Shown: positions 1-11,775, counted from the stretch's first letter. The stretch: 64,000 nucleotides of DNA from Porites lobata (GCA_942486035.1 CALNXK010000157.1:1258226-1322225), one strand, 5' to 3'. Translations and numbers: made by a program. Notes: generated by a model from the letters alone, not told the origin.

Positions 1-262
1 TAAAACAGACAATGCCGTGCCCGCCCAAGTCTAGAAGTTTTGTCAGTCTTTTCTTATGTTTCATCATCAAGTAAAGTCGAGTGTTCGAGTATCTACTAAC
101 AGCCACGGTCTCTACAACGGCCAATATTTTTTTTTTTGGCGGGCAAGCCAAACATTGACTCTTCTTTACACCTCTCGACGAAAGCCCCCCTCTCTACGAC
201 GGCCACTTTCTTCTTTCCCCAAGGTGGCTGTTGTGGAGAGGTTCAACTGTATACAACTTAAT

Positions 263-789
263 TTAAGGTGGCTGAACACAGTTTTGGCAGTTTTTGAGTG
301 TATGTCATTTGCCAAATCGTGGCAAGAGAAAGGTTGAAGCTCACAAGCTGAAACTTGGCAAGTGAAAAATATACTAATGAAAGATTTTGAGTGACAGGCA
401 AAATTTGATGTTTTCGTAGTTTACATGGCAACATGAACAACTGTATACAACCTTAAAATCAGATTACACAATATTCGCTCATTAGATTTTCCTATAAACT
501 TGCACAAAGCTTACTATAATTAATCATTACCATTTGAAACTTATTTGACCAAATTTGAACAGACGGGTTTTCGTCTGTTCAACTTTCATTTTAAAGTCCT
601 CATTATTTAGAATACGATAAAAACAAAAATTCTGCCAAATATCAAAAAATGGTAATGAGTAGATTTTGAGAAATCGTCTTCTGTGTACTAATGGCTTTTT
701 CGCCGCCATTTTTGTTTGTCTAATTAAAAACACGCGCCTTCACGCGAGTTACCGCTGACCGCCTGCAAAACTGTGTTCAGCCACCTTAA
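263..789. mobile_element. TTAA-flanked MITE (piggyBac-like)
   Basis: Bounded by TTAA at 263-266 and 786-789. The terminal inverted repeats are about 23 bp, starting GGTGGCTGAACACAGTTTTG on the left with its mirror on the right. It is absent from the duplicated copy of this flank (near 13215-13245), an empty site that supports insertion after the duplication. No coding capacity. TTAA target duplication is the piggyBac signature; the family call is inference. Confidence 0.8.
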
Positions 790-1360
790 AGGATCTCTGC
801 CATGCGGAAATGAAGGAAGTGAATTAAAGCCCAACAAATTAAATGTAATATTGCAGTGTACCTTTTTGTTTCCTTGTTTTGTCTTCAGCTTTTCTACTGT
901 TGCACAATATTGCTCAAAATTAAGCTGAAACTAGGCTAGTGTACTAAAAAAACACGATAAATCTGTCGGGACACTGCTCCTTCAACATTTAAGTCCTCGT
1001 TGCTTTCTATCGTAGCAAAAAACTCACAGTTTTCAGCCTCGTAATTAGTTTCTCTACAATTTTGACGGCCAATCACAAATTCTATGTTAGTATACTCCAT
1101 TTGTGCAAAAGCTAAAACAGAACGTTATACATGAGATAGACCTTGATACAGGATATTATTGAAACATATTGTTTGTTTTCTTAGACTACTAGTCTCCTCG
1201 CAGCAGTGACTTGTCTCTTCAAGGAAGAAAAGGGATACCGCTTCGTGTAATTAAACCTGTATTACTCGGGCAACTTCAGGCGATATCTAATTCTCATTTA
1301 CGTTGTCCACAGTTTGATAAACTTGGCGGAAGAGCGGCCAAAGAAAAGCATAAGATCGGA
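790..1360. other. 3' flank of the TPR-CHAT gene, no gene seen
   Basis: Non-coding flank downstream of the minus-strand gene, recognisable again at about 13246-13800. I see no ORF with family features. Confidence 0.6.
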
Positions 1361-4069
1361 TCATCTATCTGTCTCTTGAGTTTCTCTGGGAGCGTCTGAT
1401 TTCTTGTTGTTTGTCGAGAGAGTGACATCATCGCCAATAAGTGTAAAAGGTGCCCAGTATTTTACATCGCTGAACTTCTCAGATTCTTTGAGAAATTTCA
1501 TGGCGTGGTTAACGGACTCGCTCGCACTTCGCCCTTCAACAAGGTTGTGGTAGAAGTTTTTCATGAACTCCAACGTGGCCTCGTCATCTATGGCCCAAAG
1601 CGTTACCAGAACAGAACGAGCACCAGCACCCATAAAGACACGAGCAATACCTACCACGCCTTCAGCTTTGATCTCTCCTCGACCACTGTAACAGCAACTG
1701 AGAACTACCAGCTTGGCTCGCAACTTCACACTCATGACGTCGGACATTGTCAAGATGTAATCTTCTTCTGCAGGGATCTGTGATCTCCGTTTAGGATTCG
1801 GGCTCAAGGCGATTTCTCCAGTTTCCATGCACCCATGTGCAGCAATGTGTATTACCGCAACCGAACTAATCTGTTTTAGCACTTCACATTTGGTGGCTAA
1901 TTTTCCAGTGAGAGGTGCCGTATTAAGAATCTGCCCGATCATCTGTGCTTCTTGTCTGGCAAAACGAAGCTGCTCCAGGATCGGATCTCCTAGGCTGTTG
2001 GTAACTTCACTCATGTCTGGATCTCCTACTACTAGAGCTCCACTACTGCTGTGGAATTCTGGACAATGAGCAATAATTTTCAAACTTGTCAGTGAAGGAA
2101 TTAATCTGACTTTGAAGGATTCACACAGGTATTTGGAAAAAGGATTCAGCAATGCAGCAAAAGGAGCAAGCCACAATGGACCATCTGGGACAATGATTAT
2201 TTCATCACCATGAATCAGATCTAATGTCGGTGCAATCACATAGCTGTACAAGGCAGACAAGGGGTCAATACCTTCTTGGGGAATGGGCTGTGAGCTCTTT
2301 TTGGATGACCGCTCCACAGCAGAGGAGCTTTTGCGTAACACATCTAAAGACCGATTCTCACAGTTAACATTAGCACGAACACCAATGTTTTTGTAGGCAA
2401 ATTGAATTAAGGACTGCAATGTTTCAACTGCATTCTTTACAAAATGATGGCGGAGTGTCTTCTCCCGGTGAACAACAGGTTTCTCTTTAAAGAGTAACCA
2501 GATATTTACTTTGTTTTCGAGTACGTTTACAGCTAAGAATATGCGGCTTGATGAAGTGCGGTTTAACATGCCAAATTCCTGTTCTTCTAGTCGTTTTCCT
2601 CTGTATTGACATTTTTGTAAACCATATTGCGAAATCATAAGATCAGCCAGTGATTGGGCCCGACCTTCTTCGGCAGCAGCCAGAGCTTCACCAATCTTTT
2701 CTTGTTTTAACAAACATCCCCAGAGACGTATGTACGCAATGTTATATTCGTTGCGAAAACCAATCTTCCATTGATCTTCCGACTGGAGAAGCCTTATTTC
2801 ATTTAACACGTTAACGCTCGATTGGTAATTTTCGACTGCTATGGGCAGACGTCCCATTAACTCAAAGCATTGGCCAAGACCATGGTGAGCAAGAGCTACA
2901 TGGCGTTTGTTTCCAAGTTCTTCAAAAATTCTAAGCTTTTTTTCGTAAAATTCTTCAGCTTTTTCCCAATTTCCAAAATGCAGGAAAACCCCACCTAAAC
3001 CGCCACAGGCATACCCTGTCCTAGCCTTGTCTCCCAAATCTTCAGCAATAAGGAGGCAACGGTTGTAGTAATTCTTGGCTTTCGTGTAGTTGTTAAAAGT
3101 TTCACAAATTTCGCCGAGATGAAGATATGCACCTCCTTCCCCAGCCTTATCGCCCAACTCTAAAGCAATGCGAAGGTGCTGCTCATAGTGGTGGAGGGCT
3201 TTCTTGAAGTTATTAAGGCTGAAATAAGCGTTGCCAAGATTTGCATTTGCAACTGCCTCACCAACTTTGTCTCCAGCTTTTTTAGCAATACCAAGTTGTT
3301 GGCCATGGTAACCAATGGCCTTTTCGAAATCCCCGAGACTGTCAAAAGCATTGCCAAGACCACCATATGCCTCACTTTGTCCGACCACGTCTCCGACTTC
3401 TTTTGCAATATCAAGGTGTCTGTTATGATATTCTATGGACTTCTTGAAGTCACCAAGGCTGTTAAAAATATAGCCAAGAGTGCTGTATGTTTTTCCCATC
3501 TCAATTTTGTTTCCTATATCTTTTGCGTAGTCAAGACTTAGTTCAAGGTAGCTGATCGCGGTTTCAGTATGTCCAAGAGCTTGGGAAGCATTTCCTAGTC
3601 CTCCATAGGCAATGGCTATTTTTAACTTGTCTGTCAGATCTTCGGCATTGCTCAGGGCACATTTGTAATAATCCAGGGACTTTCTGAAATCACCAAGGCG
3701 GAACCAAGTGTTACCAAGACCTGCATACGCGATTCCTTCCTCACGCTTGTCCTCTAAGCTTTCAGCAACGGTAAGAAGTAGGTTGTAGTAGACAACGGCA
3801 TTTTTATAATCACTAAAATGGGCATAAGCAAGAGCGAGATAGCTATAGGTATTTTGCTCCAAAACTTTCATGATCCATAACTGCTTTATATTCAAGAGCG
3901 TCTCGTCAAACTTGTCAATCTTAGGATAGTCAAGACATGTAACAAGGTTTGAAGTTGCCGAAGAATGGGACGGATTACTTTGCTGAAGACTTGAGGGATG
4001 CACTATTAGAAAAGTGACGGGAGGCAAGGAAAAATGTCCCCACAAAATGCAAAGTGAAACCCAAAGCAA
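1361..4069 (-). CDS. TPR-CHAT protein, large 3' exon
   Basis: Open frame of 902 codons. Residues about 75-440 are roughly nine TPR units of 40 residues with the recurring pattern LGN..F.SLGDF.KAI.YH..L.IA...GDK.GE.., the TTC28-like type. Residues about 620-895 are a CHAT domain (caspase HetF-associated with TPRs). The likely catalytic pair is visible: His745 in IHIAAHG and Cys793 in VVLSCCYSG, followed by GAGARSVLVTLWAIDDEAT. CHAT proteins are caspase-like cysteine proteases in which the TPRs are thought to sense or bind a partner; the substrate here is unknown. The hydrophobic first 25 residues look like a signal peptide but may be intron read-through, because an in-phase acceptor (CTTCAG before CAA) lies at 3983-3988 and would make the exon 1361-3982. 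The TTC4-like exons at 10-12 kb on the same strand are probably its 5' part. The domain call is firm; the exact 5' structure is not. Confidence 0.85.
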   Translation of the reverse strand: MLWVSLCILWGHFSLPPVTFLIVHPSSLQQSNPSHSSATSNLVTCLDYPKIDKFDETLLNIKQLWIMKVLEQNTYSYLALAYAHFSDYKNAVVYYNLLLTVAESLEDKREEGIAYAGLGNTWFRLGDFRKSLDYYKCALSNAEDLTDKLKIAIAYGGLGNASQALGHTETAISYLELSLDYAKDIGNKIEMGKTYSTLGYIFNSLGDFKKSIEYHNRHLDIAKEVGDVVGQSEAYGGLGNAFDSLGDFEKAIGYHGQQLGIAKKAGDKVGEAVANANLGNAYFSLNNFKKALHHYEQHLRIALELGDKAGEGGAYLHLGEICETFNNYTKAKNYYNRCLLIAEDLGDKARTGYACGGLGGVFLHFGNWEKAEEFYEKKLRIFEELGNKRHVALAHHGLGQCFELMGRLPIAVENYQSSVNVLNEIRLLQSEDQWKIGFRNEYNIAYIRLWGCLLKQEKIGEALAAAEEGRAQSLADLMISQYGLQKCQYRGKRLEEQEFGMLNRTSSSRIFLAVNVLENKVNIWLLFKEKPVVHREKTLRHHFVKNAVETLQSLIQFAYKNIGVRANVNCENRSLDVLRKSSSAVERSSKKSSQPIPQEGIDPLSALYSYVIAPTLDLIHGDEIIIVPDGPLWLAPFAALLNPFSKYLCESFKVRLIPSLTSLKIIAHCPEFHSSSGALVVGDPDMSEVTNSLGDPILEQLRFARQEAQMIGQILNTAPLTGKLATKCEVLKQISSVAVIHIAAHGCMETGEIALSPNPKRRSQIPAEEDYILTMSDVMSVKLRAKLVVLSCCYSGRGEIKAEGVVGIARVFMGAGARSVLVTLWAIDDEATLEFMKNFYHNLVEGRSASESVNHAMKFLKESEKFSDVKYWAPFTLIGDDVTLSTNNKKSDAPRETQETDR

Positions 4070-4299
4070 AAAAAATTTATGGACGGACGGACCCGCTATT
4101 TCTCATAAAAAAAGAAGATTTCCTGTGTGCCAGATACTTTTCTTGCCGTGTTTCCGGTTAACGTTTGTGACAAGTCTTTTTTATATGGTGACACCCACGA
4201 AAAGTGCCTTTTTTTGCGTCGCCGCTTGTGGCTTCGGCCTCTGGCCGACACCGAAGATTCCCGCGGTACGTGAGAAAAGAGTAAGAGCAAAAGAAAGGC

Positions 4300-4745
4300 T
4301 TCATGCCTTTTAGGACAGTCTTTGTGTAAGTTACATTAACTAAACATTATTATTGTTAGTCATAACTGCTCATAACTGTAAACTTGAATTGTGAAAGTCA
4401 CGTTTAAAGTTAGCCTGAATTTCATCCGATTGCTTCGAGTCATTATTACTCCCTCAGTAACGTCTGAATCGACCGGCTGTTAATGCCGTCTCACTACCCG
4501 AAAAGCGGGTAGTGATTTTGATTGGTTGATTGTCTAAACATTCGCATAATTATGTATAATTATGAAAAATTTTCACGGGATTGTCGCTTGATATTCAGCG
4601 GATCGCATCCCTGGCATTCTTTTGTGCAGTTGAAGCATTTCGATGAGCTTAAAATTGCCCTTGTCTTCGAAACTGAAATGCTAAATTGAACTGCGAATGA
4701 AGAATCACTGCGGTAAATAAAAAGTGACAGGCCATTCACAGATCC
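4300..4745. repeat. Dispersed repeat, inverted partner at 9322-9413
   Basis: Positions about 4396-4484 match 9322-9413 in reverse orientation (the shared core includes tcatccgattgcttcgagt and the mirror of attcagacgttactgaggga). They could be two copies of a dispersed repeat or the ends of one larger unit. The rest of the stretch shows no gene. Confidence 0.6.
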
Positions 4746-4755
4746 CGCAAGCGTG

Positions 4756-5274
4756 TAGCCTCCCACGCAGGCGTTTTTAGGGGAGCTCGTATTTCTTCCC
4801 TCCCCACAAACGCCTGCTCAACAGAGGACAACATTCCTTTCCCACGCTTAGCCAATCACGTTGTACTTTCCAAATTCTGGAAAGTTGACCTTGACCGCAG
4901 GGTAACCCTATAATCACGCGATCTGCATGAAACGTTAAGAAACCTTCATGACCTCTAATAAATGTTAGTCTCAGAGCGGCAAAAGTAAGATTTACTCAGT
5001 CAGATTTTAGAATTCTCTGTGCACTGCATAACCTTAGCGAACGAAAGAAAAGAAGGAAAAAGGTAACTCTAGGGTCACGTTCTGGGCCACGTTTTTTCAC
5101 TATCACGAGCTTATGAGTCATGTTTAGCCTGTCAACACTTTATTTAAAAACTGTTGATTGGTCACGTACCACGCGAATGCAACAATGGGAAAGGAATGTT
5201 GTCCTCTGTTGAGCAGGCGTTTGTGGGGAGGGAAGAAATACGAGCTCCCCTAAAAACGCCTGCGTGGGAGGCTA
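4756..5274. mobile_element. MITE with about 100-bp TIRs and 9-bp target duplication (Mutator-like)
   Basis: Arms at 4756-4855 and about 5180-5274 are near-perfect inverted repeats beginning TAGCCTCCCACGCAGGCG. GCAAGCGTG flanks both sides (4747-4755 and 5275-5283), a 9-bp duplication as made by Mutator-like transposases. Internal sequence is non-coding. Solo fragments of its right end occur at about 25920-25965 and 32655-32695. Confidence 0.85.
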
Positions 5275-5395
5275 GCAAGCGTGTCGCATGAATGTAATTA
5301 CTTATCTACACGTAGTGTGAAAGAGATTAGCTACAGTTTGGTTCTAACCAGTATATCTCTTAATGAAATGCCTCTCTTATAAGAAATAATTGGAT

Positions 5396-6556
5396 TGGGT
5401 AATTTTTTTCAGTTACGGTTAACAAAAAAGTTAAAAATTAATTTCTTTTGTTTCAAAGAGTTAAATATTAATAAACCTGATTTTTTTTCTATCTTCAAAA
5501 GAACAATAAAGGTCTTTGGATCAACTCGGGATGAAATAAGCTATTCTTTTGAAAAATTTTAACATTTGATAGATCATACTTTTAATTTTATGAAGTATTT
5601 CACTTCTAATATTATTATACGCATAGAAATGTCAATAGTCAATTTAAAAGAATCTCTGTAAAAAGCAAAAGCAGACACGCGAACGCCCAACTTAAGGCCG
5701 GGGCGCGACATTCATTTTTAACAGAAATGGCTGTTTTAACACTAGAGACGGATTATTCGTTTGAGACGGGTTATCAATTTGATAATTCGGAGAGGGGTTT
5801 CTGTGGGGGAGGGGGCAACTTTACAAAGGCTGGTCTCAGACGGATAATCCATTTCTAGGCCGGTATAGTGTGAAAACGGCCAATGACAAAATTCCCGTGT
5901 CGAGTGTTTCTCATGATAGCGAAGGACTGTACAGAAGGACCGTCTGCCGTTGCCTTATCCATAGGCCTCTTTATTCCGCGCGGCTAATGCGTTTTGGGTC
6001 ACGTGGTCCGAGCGAGTTTTTCTCTCAGCTACCCCACCGAAATGCCTTGACCGAGAAGGCTTGGGAAGACACCGTACAGGGACTAGGCATGACAATGTCT
6101 ACCTTGGCGTCAGAGAAAAACGGGGAATTGTTGTTTATCGGCAACGTGTTTTACAAACAGTGACATCTCTGCGTGTTGTTTCACTAGTATTTCGAGGGCA
6201 CGACCTCCTGAAAATCACAAATATTATTCCCCAGTGAGAAGCCAGATTTTCTTTATGGAAAAAGCATGGTTCTTCGAGAGAGAGGCGGAAATGCAGCATA
6301 GGTCTAGGTCAACACCTAAAAGGTGCTTGGCCTAACGTGCGTACGGAGTCAAAGTAGCCGGGAAATAAAAAACACAACCATAAGTGAGTTTAGCACCTTC
6401 CTTAAAATCAATCAAGAAATCTAGGGAACAATTTCTTTTACGGTTACCTCTTTCTTTCCCTATTTACGGATAACGGTTAAAATTTTTCAATTTTTACGGC
6501 TATCGAATAAATTTTTGGCCGTTTTACGCCTATCGGTTAACCCCATTAAGACCCTC
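5396..6556. mobile_element. Left-truncated copy of the 1.3-kb TIR element found at 52244-53552
   Basis: Similar along its length to 52320-53552, including subterminal motifs such as tacggctatcggttaa and the terminal accccattaagaccctctt. The left terminus is missing. It abuts the Penelope-like fragment at 6557. No transposase frame is visible. Confidence 0.75.
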
Positions 6557-7209
6557 TTGAGAGCTTTCTTTCTGTCAGAGAATTTTACTTCCGAGAGTGT
6601 TTTGTCTATAAGGTTGTTCGGGTAGCCTCTCGCTCGAAGGCGTAGTTTGAATATTCTTATGTTTTCTACTAAAGTCTCCTCTGAAGAGTTAGTTCTTAGT
6701 AGTCTCAGGCCTTCACCTTTTACGAAGCCTTTTTTGACTCCGGGTGAGTGACAGGATTTAAAGTGCGTGTACTGGAATGTCTCAGTAGGCTTGAAATAAG
6801 GACGCGTGTCAAGGATAGATTCCTTTTCAAATCTTGCTTCTTTGTAGATGCATGTATCAAGAAAGATGATTTCTTTATCAGAAATATCAGCAGCGAATTT
6901 TATTGTAGGGTGATAGTTGTTTGCATGTTCAATGAAGTTGTTAATTTCCTCTCTATTAGTGTCCCATAGGGAAAACACGTCATCGATATATCTCTTCCAT
7001 AACAACGGCCTTGTACTGTGCTGATCGATAATTGTTGTCTCAATCTCAGCGACCGCGGAGCAAGGTGAAAAGTGGGAGGGCTGACAATTGAAAATATTTT
7101 TTTCATATTGAAAATCGAAAAAAGGAATAAAATCATAGTATTTGATTTGTTTCTGTCGCGTGACTTTGCATACTTTATCCAGTATTTGTTGCTCTTTATA
7201 GGTCGGCAT
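6557..7209 (-). mobile_element. Penelope-like retroelement fragment, reverse transcriptase C-terminal part
   Basis: The minus-strand frame shows RT motifs of Penelope-like elements: WKRYIDDVFSLW (the YxDD catalytic box), IIFLDTCIYKE, YFKPTETFQYTHFKSCHSPG and KGEGLRLLRTNS. The RT fingers upstream and the GIY-YIG endonuclease downstream are missing, and the frame runs into the TIR repeat at about 6556. It is a dead fragment. Confidence 0.8.
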
Positions 7210-8240
7210 TAGTGAAGATACCGAAATTCTTTATACGATTTTCATTCCGTCCAGCAAATGTGTATGCTAAATTACAGGACTCGGCTGACAATAAGTAGAA
7301 TACTATAAATAGAATGAATATATAACCCATCACCAAAAATCCAATTGCACTTAACGAATATTAGTCAGAAACAAATAGCACTTCCAAAAAATGAAACTTT
7401 TAACAATATATTGAGATGATTACTGGTCAAACTCAAACTCACCATTTTCACTGCAAGTAGTTGTCGTCTTTTCTGCAGAGCTTACAGACTTTGACGAAGT
7501 CCCAGATAACTCTAATAAACGACCAACATACACGCTCCGTTCAGATTCAATGCAAGAAAAGACGCGATTACAATTTTAGCGTAGAAAATACTACACTGAA
7601 GTGATCTGAAAAATTTCTAACTATGGCCGTTGACTGTTCAAGTAATATAATTCTTCTTGCCATCGAATATTTCATTGATTCGAAAGGAGAAAGACAAAAT
7701 ACAAAACTTTTATCAACTCAAAACAACTACTCATCTTCGTTTGGCTTAAAAAAGCTAGCAATTTTCTTCATTTCGTCTGATAAAACTGATAAAAAACTCT
7801 GCCGGAGCTGGAAGTACAAAACACGCTGCCGAACGAAGCTCTCTGCTAACCTTCGCTCAGTGGGGACGGGTAGGCGAGAACCCTGGGAAAGAGGTAAGTG
7901 GAATCGCTCGAACCGATCCAGTCTTAAAAACTTGGCACGTTTTCTCCACATCATGAAATTTTCGATAAGAAAAACAAGATTACAATAAAACGAACAACGC
8001 AAAACTTCACGAACGTGAAAGTAAAGCAAAAACCAGTCAGGGTATTTCAGCCGGATAACGAATCTGGAAAGGGTGTTGACGAAAATGAAAGTGTAACAAC
8101 TGACAGACTCTCCTCTCCCTGTCACCAGGAGGGACATGAGTCCGTTTTCAGGCCTCGCTGACTAAGAAGGACGGTCAAGAGCAAGAAAGGGGATCTGGGG
8201 AGAATGTTACTCTCCCAGGTCTTCCGTGTACGAACGGCCT
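7210..8240. other. No gene recognised
   Basis: Short open frames here lack any family pattern, codon regularity or splice context. It is treated as intron or intergenic sequence of the TPR-CHAT locus. Confidence 0.5.
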
Positions 8241-8248
8241 ATCTGATA

Positions 8249-8378
8249 TGACCCATCTGACCCAAATGACCCATCTGACCCAAACGACCCATATGACCCA
8301 TATGACCCAAATGACCCATCTGACCCATTTGACCCACATGACCCATATGACCCAAATGACCCATATGACCCATGTGAC
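8249..8378. repeat. 9-bp minisatellite, TGACCCAnn x 14
   Basis: Fourteen uninterrupted 9-bp units of TGACCCA plus two variable bases (one unit begins CGACCC), ending in tgacgggta. On the other strand this is a direct array of GGGTCA hexamers spaced by three bases. Confidence 0.95.
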
Positions 8379-8550
8379 GGGTACTTTAGCGGGAGGGAGC
8401 CATTATTGTTGCGATAGTTTATGACGTCAGTTGTGGGTTTTTACACCGAGGATAAGCCAGGTTTTTCACTTAGAGCGCTGCTTTGTGGTTTCGGCGGTCG
8501 GTGATTTTGTTTATGCGAAGTTTTCTGAGATCAATGGTCGTCTTTACACT

Positions 8551-8910
8551 AGGCTGTTAAGTAAGACTTAAGAGCCGCTACGTTTTACTTAACCAAAAAT
8601 TCGTGTGTGAAGGCCTAAGTAAGATCTCAAGTAACTTTTGCATCTCATTAAAGTCGGAAAGTTGAAACGATGCAAGAAAGTTTCAAGCGACTTGAAAACC
8701 ATCCTCATGACCGACTTAGCTGACTTGCGGTTTTGCGGTTTCTTGAGCTTTGAGAAAGGCGAGAAATGTCAATCAATCTTAATTTTGTTGCGTGGGAAAA
8801 TAACCTGAAGTAAAAAAGAATCGGTTGTGTGTGAAGCTTTATTTTACTTGAAGTAATTAAAATTTACTTGTCTTGAAATATGTCTTAGCTTATTTAGGCT
8901 CCAGTATAAA
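8551..8910. mobile_element. Probable MITE with imperfect TIRs
   Basis: The left end gtctttacactaggctgtta and the right end taggctccagtataaagac are imperfect inverted repeats, with ATCAATGG and ATCAATGT just outside as a possible 8-bp target duplication. Non-coding. Confidence 0.5.
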
Positions 8911-8919
8911 GACTATCAA

Positions 8920-10075
8920 TGTTATAATTCGACCTTCTTGCTATTTTCACCTTCAAGTGTAATGATTCTGTTAGCTTTCCTTTCTTGTTTTCTTGTTTTT
9001 TTTTTCTCCGTTAAGGACCAAATAGCTTCTTTTCAATTAAAGCAAATCATTATGTTGTTGAACTAGGTGTTCCGTGTGTGTGTTTATTTCACTGCGTGAT
9101 TGCGAACGAGTTTGATTATAGAACTATAACCTGTTCAGAGTTGTACTGCAAGCAGTTGATAGTTTGAACGGTAAACGTGAATTACGATCGAAAAAAATAA
9201 CGCAGTTCTGTGTCACGCAGACATTTCCAACGATATTTCTCGGTTTGCCACTTGAAAATCGTCTTTTACTTTTTGCATGAATTAAAGCAAAGGTCAAGGA
9301 GTGGTGACGGACGTCAGTGGACGGAATTAACGGCCGGTCGATTCAGACGTTACTGAGGGAGTAATAAAAACTCGAAGTAATCGGATGAAATTCAGGCTAG
9401 TTTAAAGTACAACCTCTGTAATAAAACAAAGCAGCGTCATTTTCAATTAATTTAATGGCCAAATCGTGCAAAGGAAATTTTCCGAAAAAAAATCCCTACA
9501 AACTAAAAAAAATTCTTGCACAGGCAATCGGCCAGTAAAAAATTCTTGCGAAGCAAAAGGTCGCCACCCCTCCCCCATCACCTTTCCAATTGTCCGTCCC
9601 TTCACAATTTAATTAGGACCTTGAGGCTTTCCAGGAAGAAATATTGATAGCAAAAAAGAAAACATAAATTTATGAATTATCCTGGATGCATAGGAGGTTC
9701 TCGCGCTATGCAAATCCTTAATTGAAGATTTAACAGGTGTCATTTACACTGTTCTACCACTGTTCTATCAAGATGTGATTAAGGAGTTAGTTGTTATAAT
9801 TGTTTGAATTTGGCTGCTTTCCTTACGGATGCAGACTTTTTTCTCATTAGCGGAGGAAAATCAGGCTTAACATTTGATAACAAATTATGTGCATTGTAAA
9901 TGGTGAAAGGCGGAATGGAACCGACCACAATAGTATAAGTAAAATTCTTTACAGGAGAACTTAAAGCCGGATCTGCCCTATTAGAGAAAGGAGAATGTCA
10001 TTATGAACAAAGCTGGACAATAGAACTAGAAATACTGTTGAAGTAGTTTTAGAGGTCAAATACAATAAAGGATAC
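8920..10075. other. Likely intron sequence of the TPR-CHAT gene
   Basis: Lies between the small TPR exon and the large TPR-CHAT exon. It contains a poly-T tract near 8995 and the inverted partner of the 4396-4484 repeat (9322-9413). No exon was recognised. Confidence 0.45.
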
Positions 10076-10143
10076 TGAAAGCCCTTGCTCACACCATTTC
10101 TTAGCATCGCCAAACCTCTTCAACTTCACACAGGTAGTCGCTC
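10076..10143 (-). CDS. Small TPR exon (TTC4-like), copy 1
   Basis: A 68-nt exon encoding GATTCVKLKRFGDAKKWCEQ followed by GLS. It resembles the TTC4/STI1-type helix pair ending in WCDxGL. The acceptor is CACGTAG and the donor GTATCC. It takes one base from the upstream exon and ends in phase 0. The duplicate exon at 14945-15012 has the same length, phase and borders, which supports real splicing. Downstream on this strand the next coding block is the TPR-CHAT exon, after an intron of about 6 kb. Confidence 0.65.
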
Positions 10144-10502
10144 CTACGTGAAATTGAGACATGCAACTGAATTACATCGTACACGTCTTTAAACCATGCT
10201 AAATTATGTTTTATTGTGTGATAGCTCAACGAAACCTCTTCAGCAGTCCTTTAACAAGCTACATGTTTTAATATGCGTCTAAGGGTTTTAGTAAAATAAG
10301 ATCATGGCTACCAAGTTTTTGTAACCCGGCCAGAAGACATATCCTGTATTCTTCACTCACATGGACGTGGAAGAGCCCTGTATCCTTTGTGTCCTGTCCT
10401 TGTGCTGATTTCAGGTTGACCAGAGCTATGGTGGTCCTATTCTGAACGTGACTTACACATGCCCACATTTTTGGAAATAAATTTTAATGCATAGACAATT
10501 CA

Positions 10503-10990
10503 AGATTCAGTGGATAACACCCTCCGAGATCTGCATAATTCTTTATATCCTACGAAAGCCGAATTCATTAATTGCTTTATTATTCATTCAAAATAATTCC
10601 TAAAACATGCTCTGACCCTCGTCGATGTTGAGTTCACCTCAATTGTGTATGTTTAGAAAATAAAGGGCTGTTCAGGTCTGCAAATATACTCCAAATAGCT
10701 GAAGTTGTCCGTCGAGTTGTCTTCTTGCTATGTTTTTGACAATAGTTCGTCATGAACAGAGTAAAATGTTCCGTCGACTGTTCGGCCATTTTTCTTTTCA
10801 CAACCAAAACAACTCAACCTCGTCCCCAGGTCTTCTCGGTTAACGGTGCATTAACCTCCAACTGCACTGTACTTTTGACGTTTCGGTTGATTAATAGCAA
10901 AATTATTCCAAATTTGGTCAACAGTAGCTGGTTATGGGTAATTATGCGTGTGCTTTTGGTCAATCAGAAACGGAGAAATATTTTGAATAA
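10503..10990. repeat. Dispersed repeat, second copy at 44370-44860
   Basis: Shares long stretches with 44370-44860, for example acgaaagccgaattca, caacctcgtccccaggtctt and tcggttaacggtgc. The copy at 44 kb starts with a hairpin that is mostly lost here. Non-coding transposable element. Confidence 0.75.
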
Positions 10991-11099
10991 ATAAAAACTC
11001 CATTTAAATCAGGGGTATAAAAGGTTTGGTGTAAAGTAAGTTTGGGGTTATGAGACCTCATTGTGTAGCGTGACAAAATATGTTATAAGCTATTTTTAC

Positions 11100-11177
11100 C
11101 TCTGACAATAGCCTTTAAGTAAGTGGGATGTAATGATACTGCAACTTTTGAGTCGCTCAATGAATCCTGATAATTTC
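11100..11177 (-). CDS. Middle TPR exon (TTC4-like), copy 1
   Basis: A 78-nt exon reading NYQDSLSDSKVAVSLHPTYL then KAIVR. The acceptor is ATGTACAG and the donor GTAAAAAT. It joins the neighbouring exons in matching phase (G|GA upstream, G|GA downstream). NY..SL.D...A..L.PTYLKAI.RGA is the classic second TPR helix pair of TTC4-like cochaperones. The homologous exon at 16340-16417 is also 78 nt. Confidence 0.68.
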
Positions 11178-11775
11178 CTGTACATAAAAAAATTACAAAA
11201 AAAAAAAAAAAAAAAAATAAGAAAAAAGATCGTTTTCACCTACTGTACGAAATGATGTACCTGTGTTTATAGTTTACGTTATTCACTTTCGAACTTTGTA
11301 AAAGACGAACTTATGTGTCGGGAGAAAGAGAATCACAAGAGTCATGTTAATCACATTCCCTGGCTTGGTCTAACCTTTATCATGATAGACGTGGAAAGGG
11401 GAGGGGGAAGGAGGGAAAAAGGGAGTTATTATGCAAAAAATTGGCTTCTTACAGCACGAGTTCCCCTTTCCCCCGTATTTTGCGCCTGCCACGCAGGACA
11501 TGCGTGGACTATCGGTCATTGAGAACTCACTGGAATAGGTTTTAGATCAGTCAATGCACAACAATACCCTATGTGACAAATTGTCATCAGATACTGTCAG
11601 ATACTTCACGAGGGTAATGATTGGGTTAACCTGAGCTCCATATAATTTTTAAAATTAGAACTACACCTTTTAATTTAATCTTCTTTGATCGTTTTTGTTT
11701 TATTTTGTTTTGTTTATTGGTCTTTTCATTCCATAAAGTTGAAATTAGTTTTTCAAAAAAACAAAAAGACTCTAC

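Noticed and set aside
3985..4069. Signal peptide at the start of the TPR-CHAT frame
   Set aside because: An in-phase splice acceptor inside this segment and the upstream TTC4-like exons make intron read-through a likelier source of the hydrophobic stretch.
4396..9413. The inverted 90-bp pair at 4396-4484 and 9322-9413 as the ends of one large transposon
   Set aside because: No target duplication or transposase found between them; two independent copies of a dispersed repeat are simpler.
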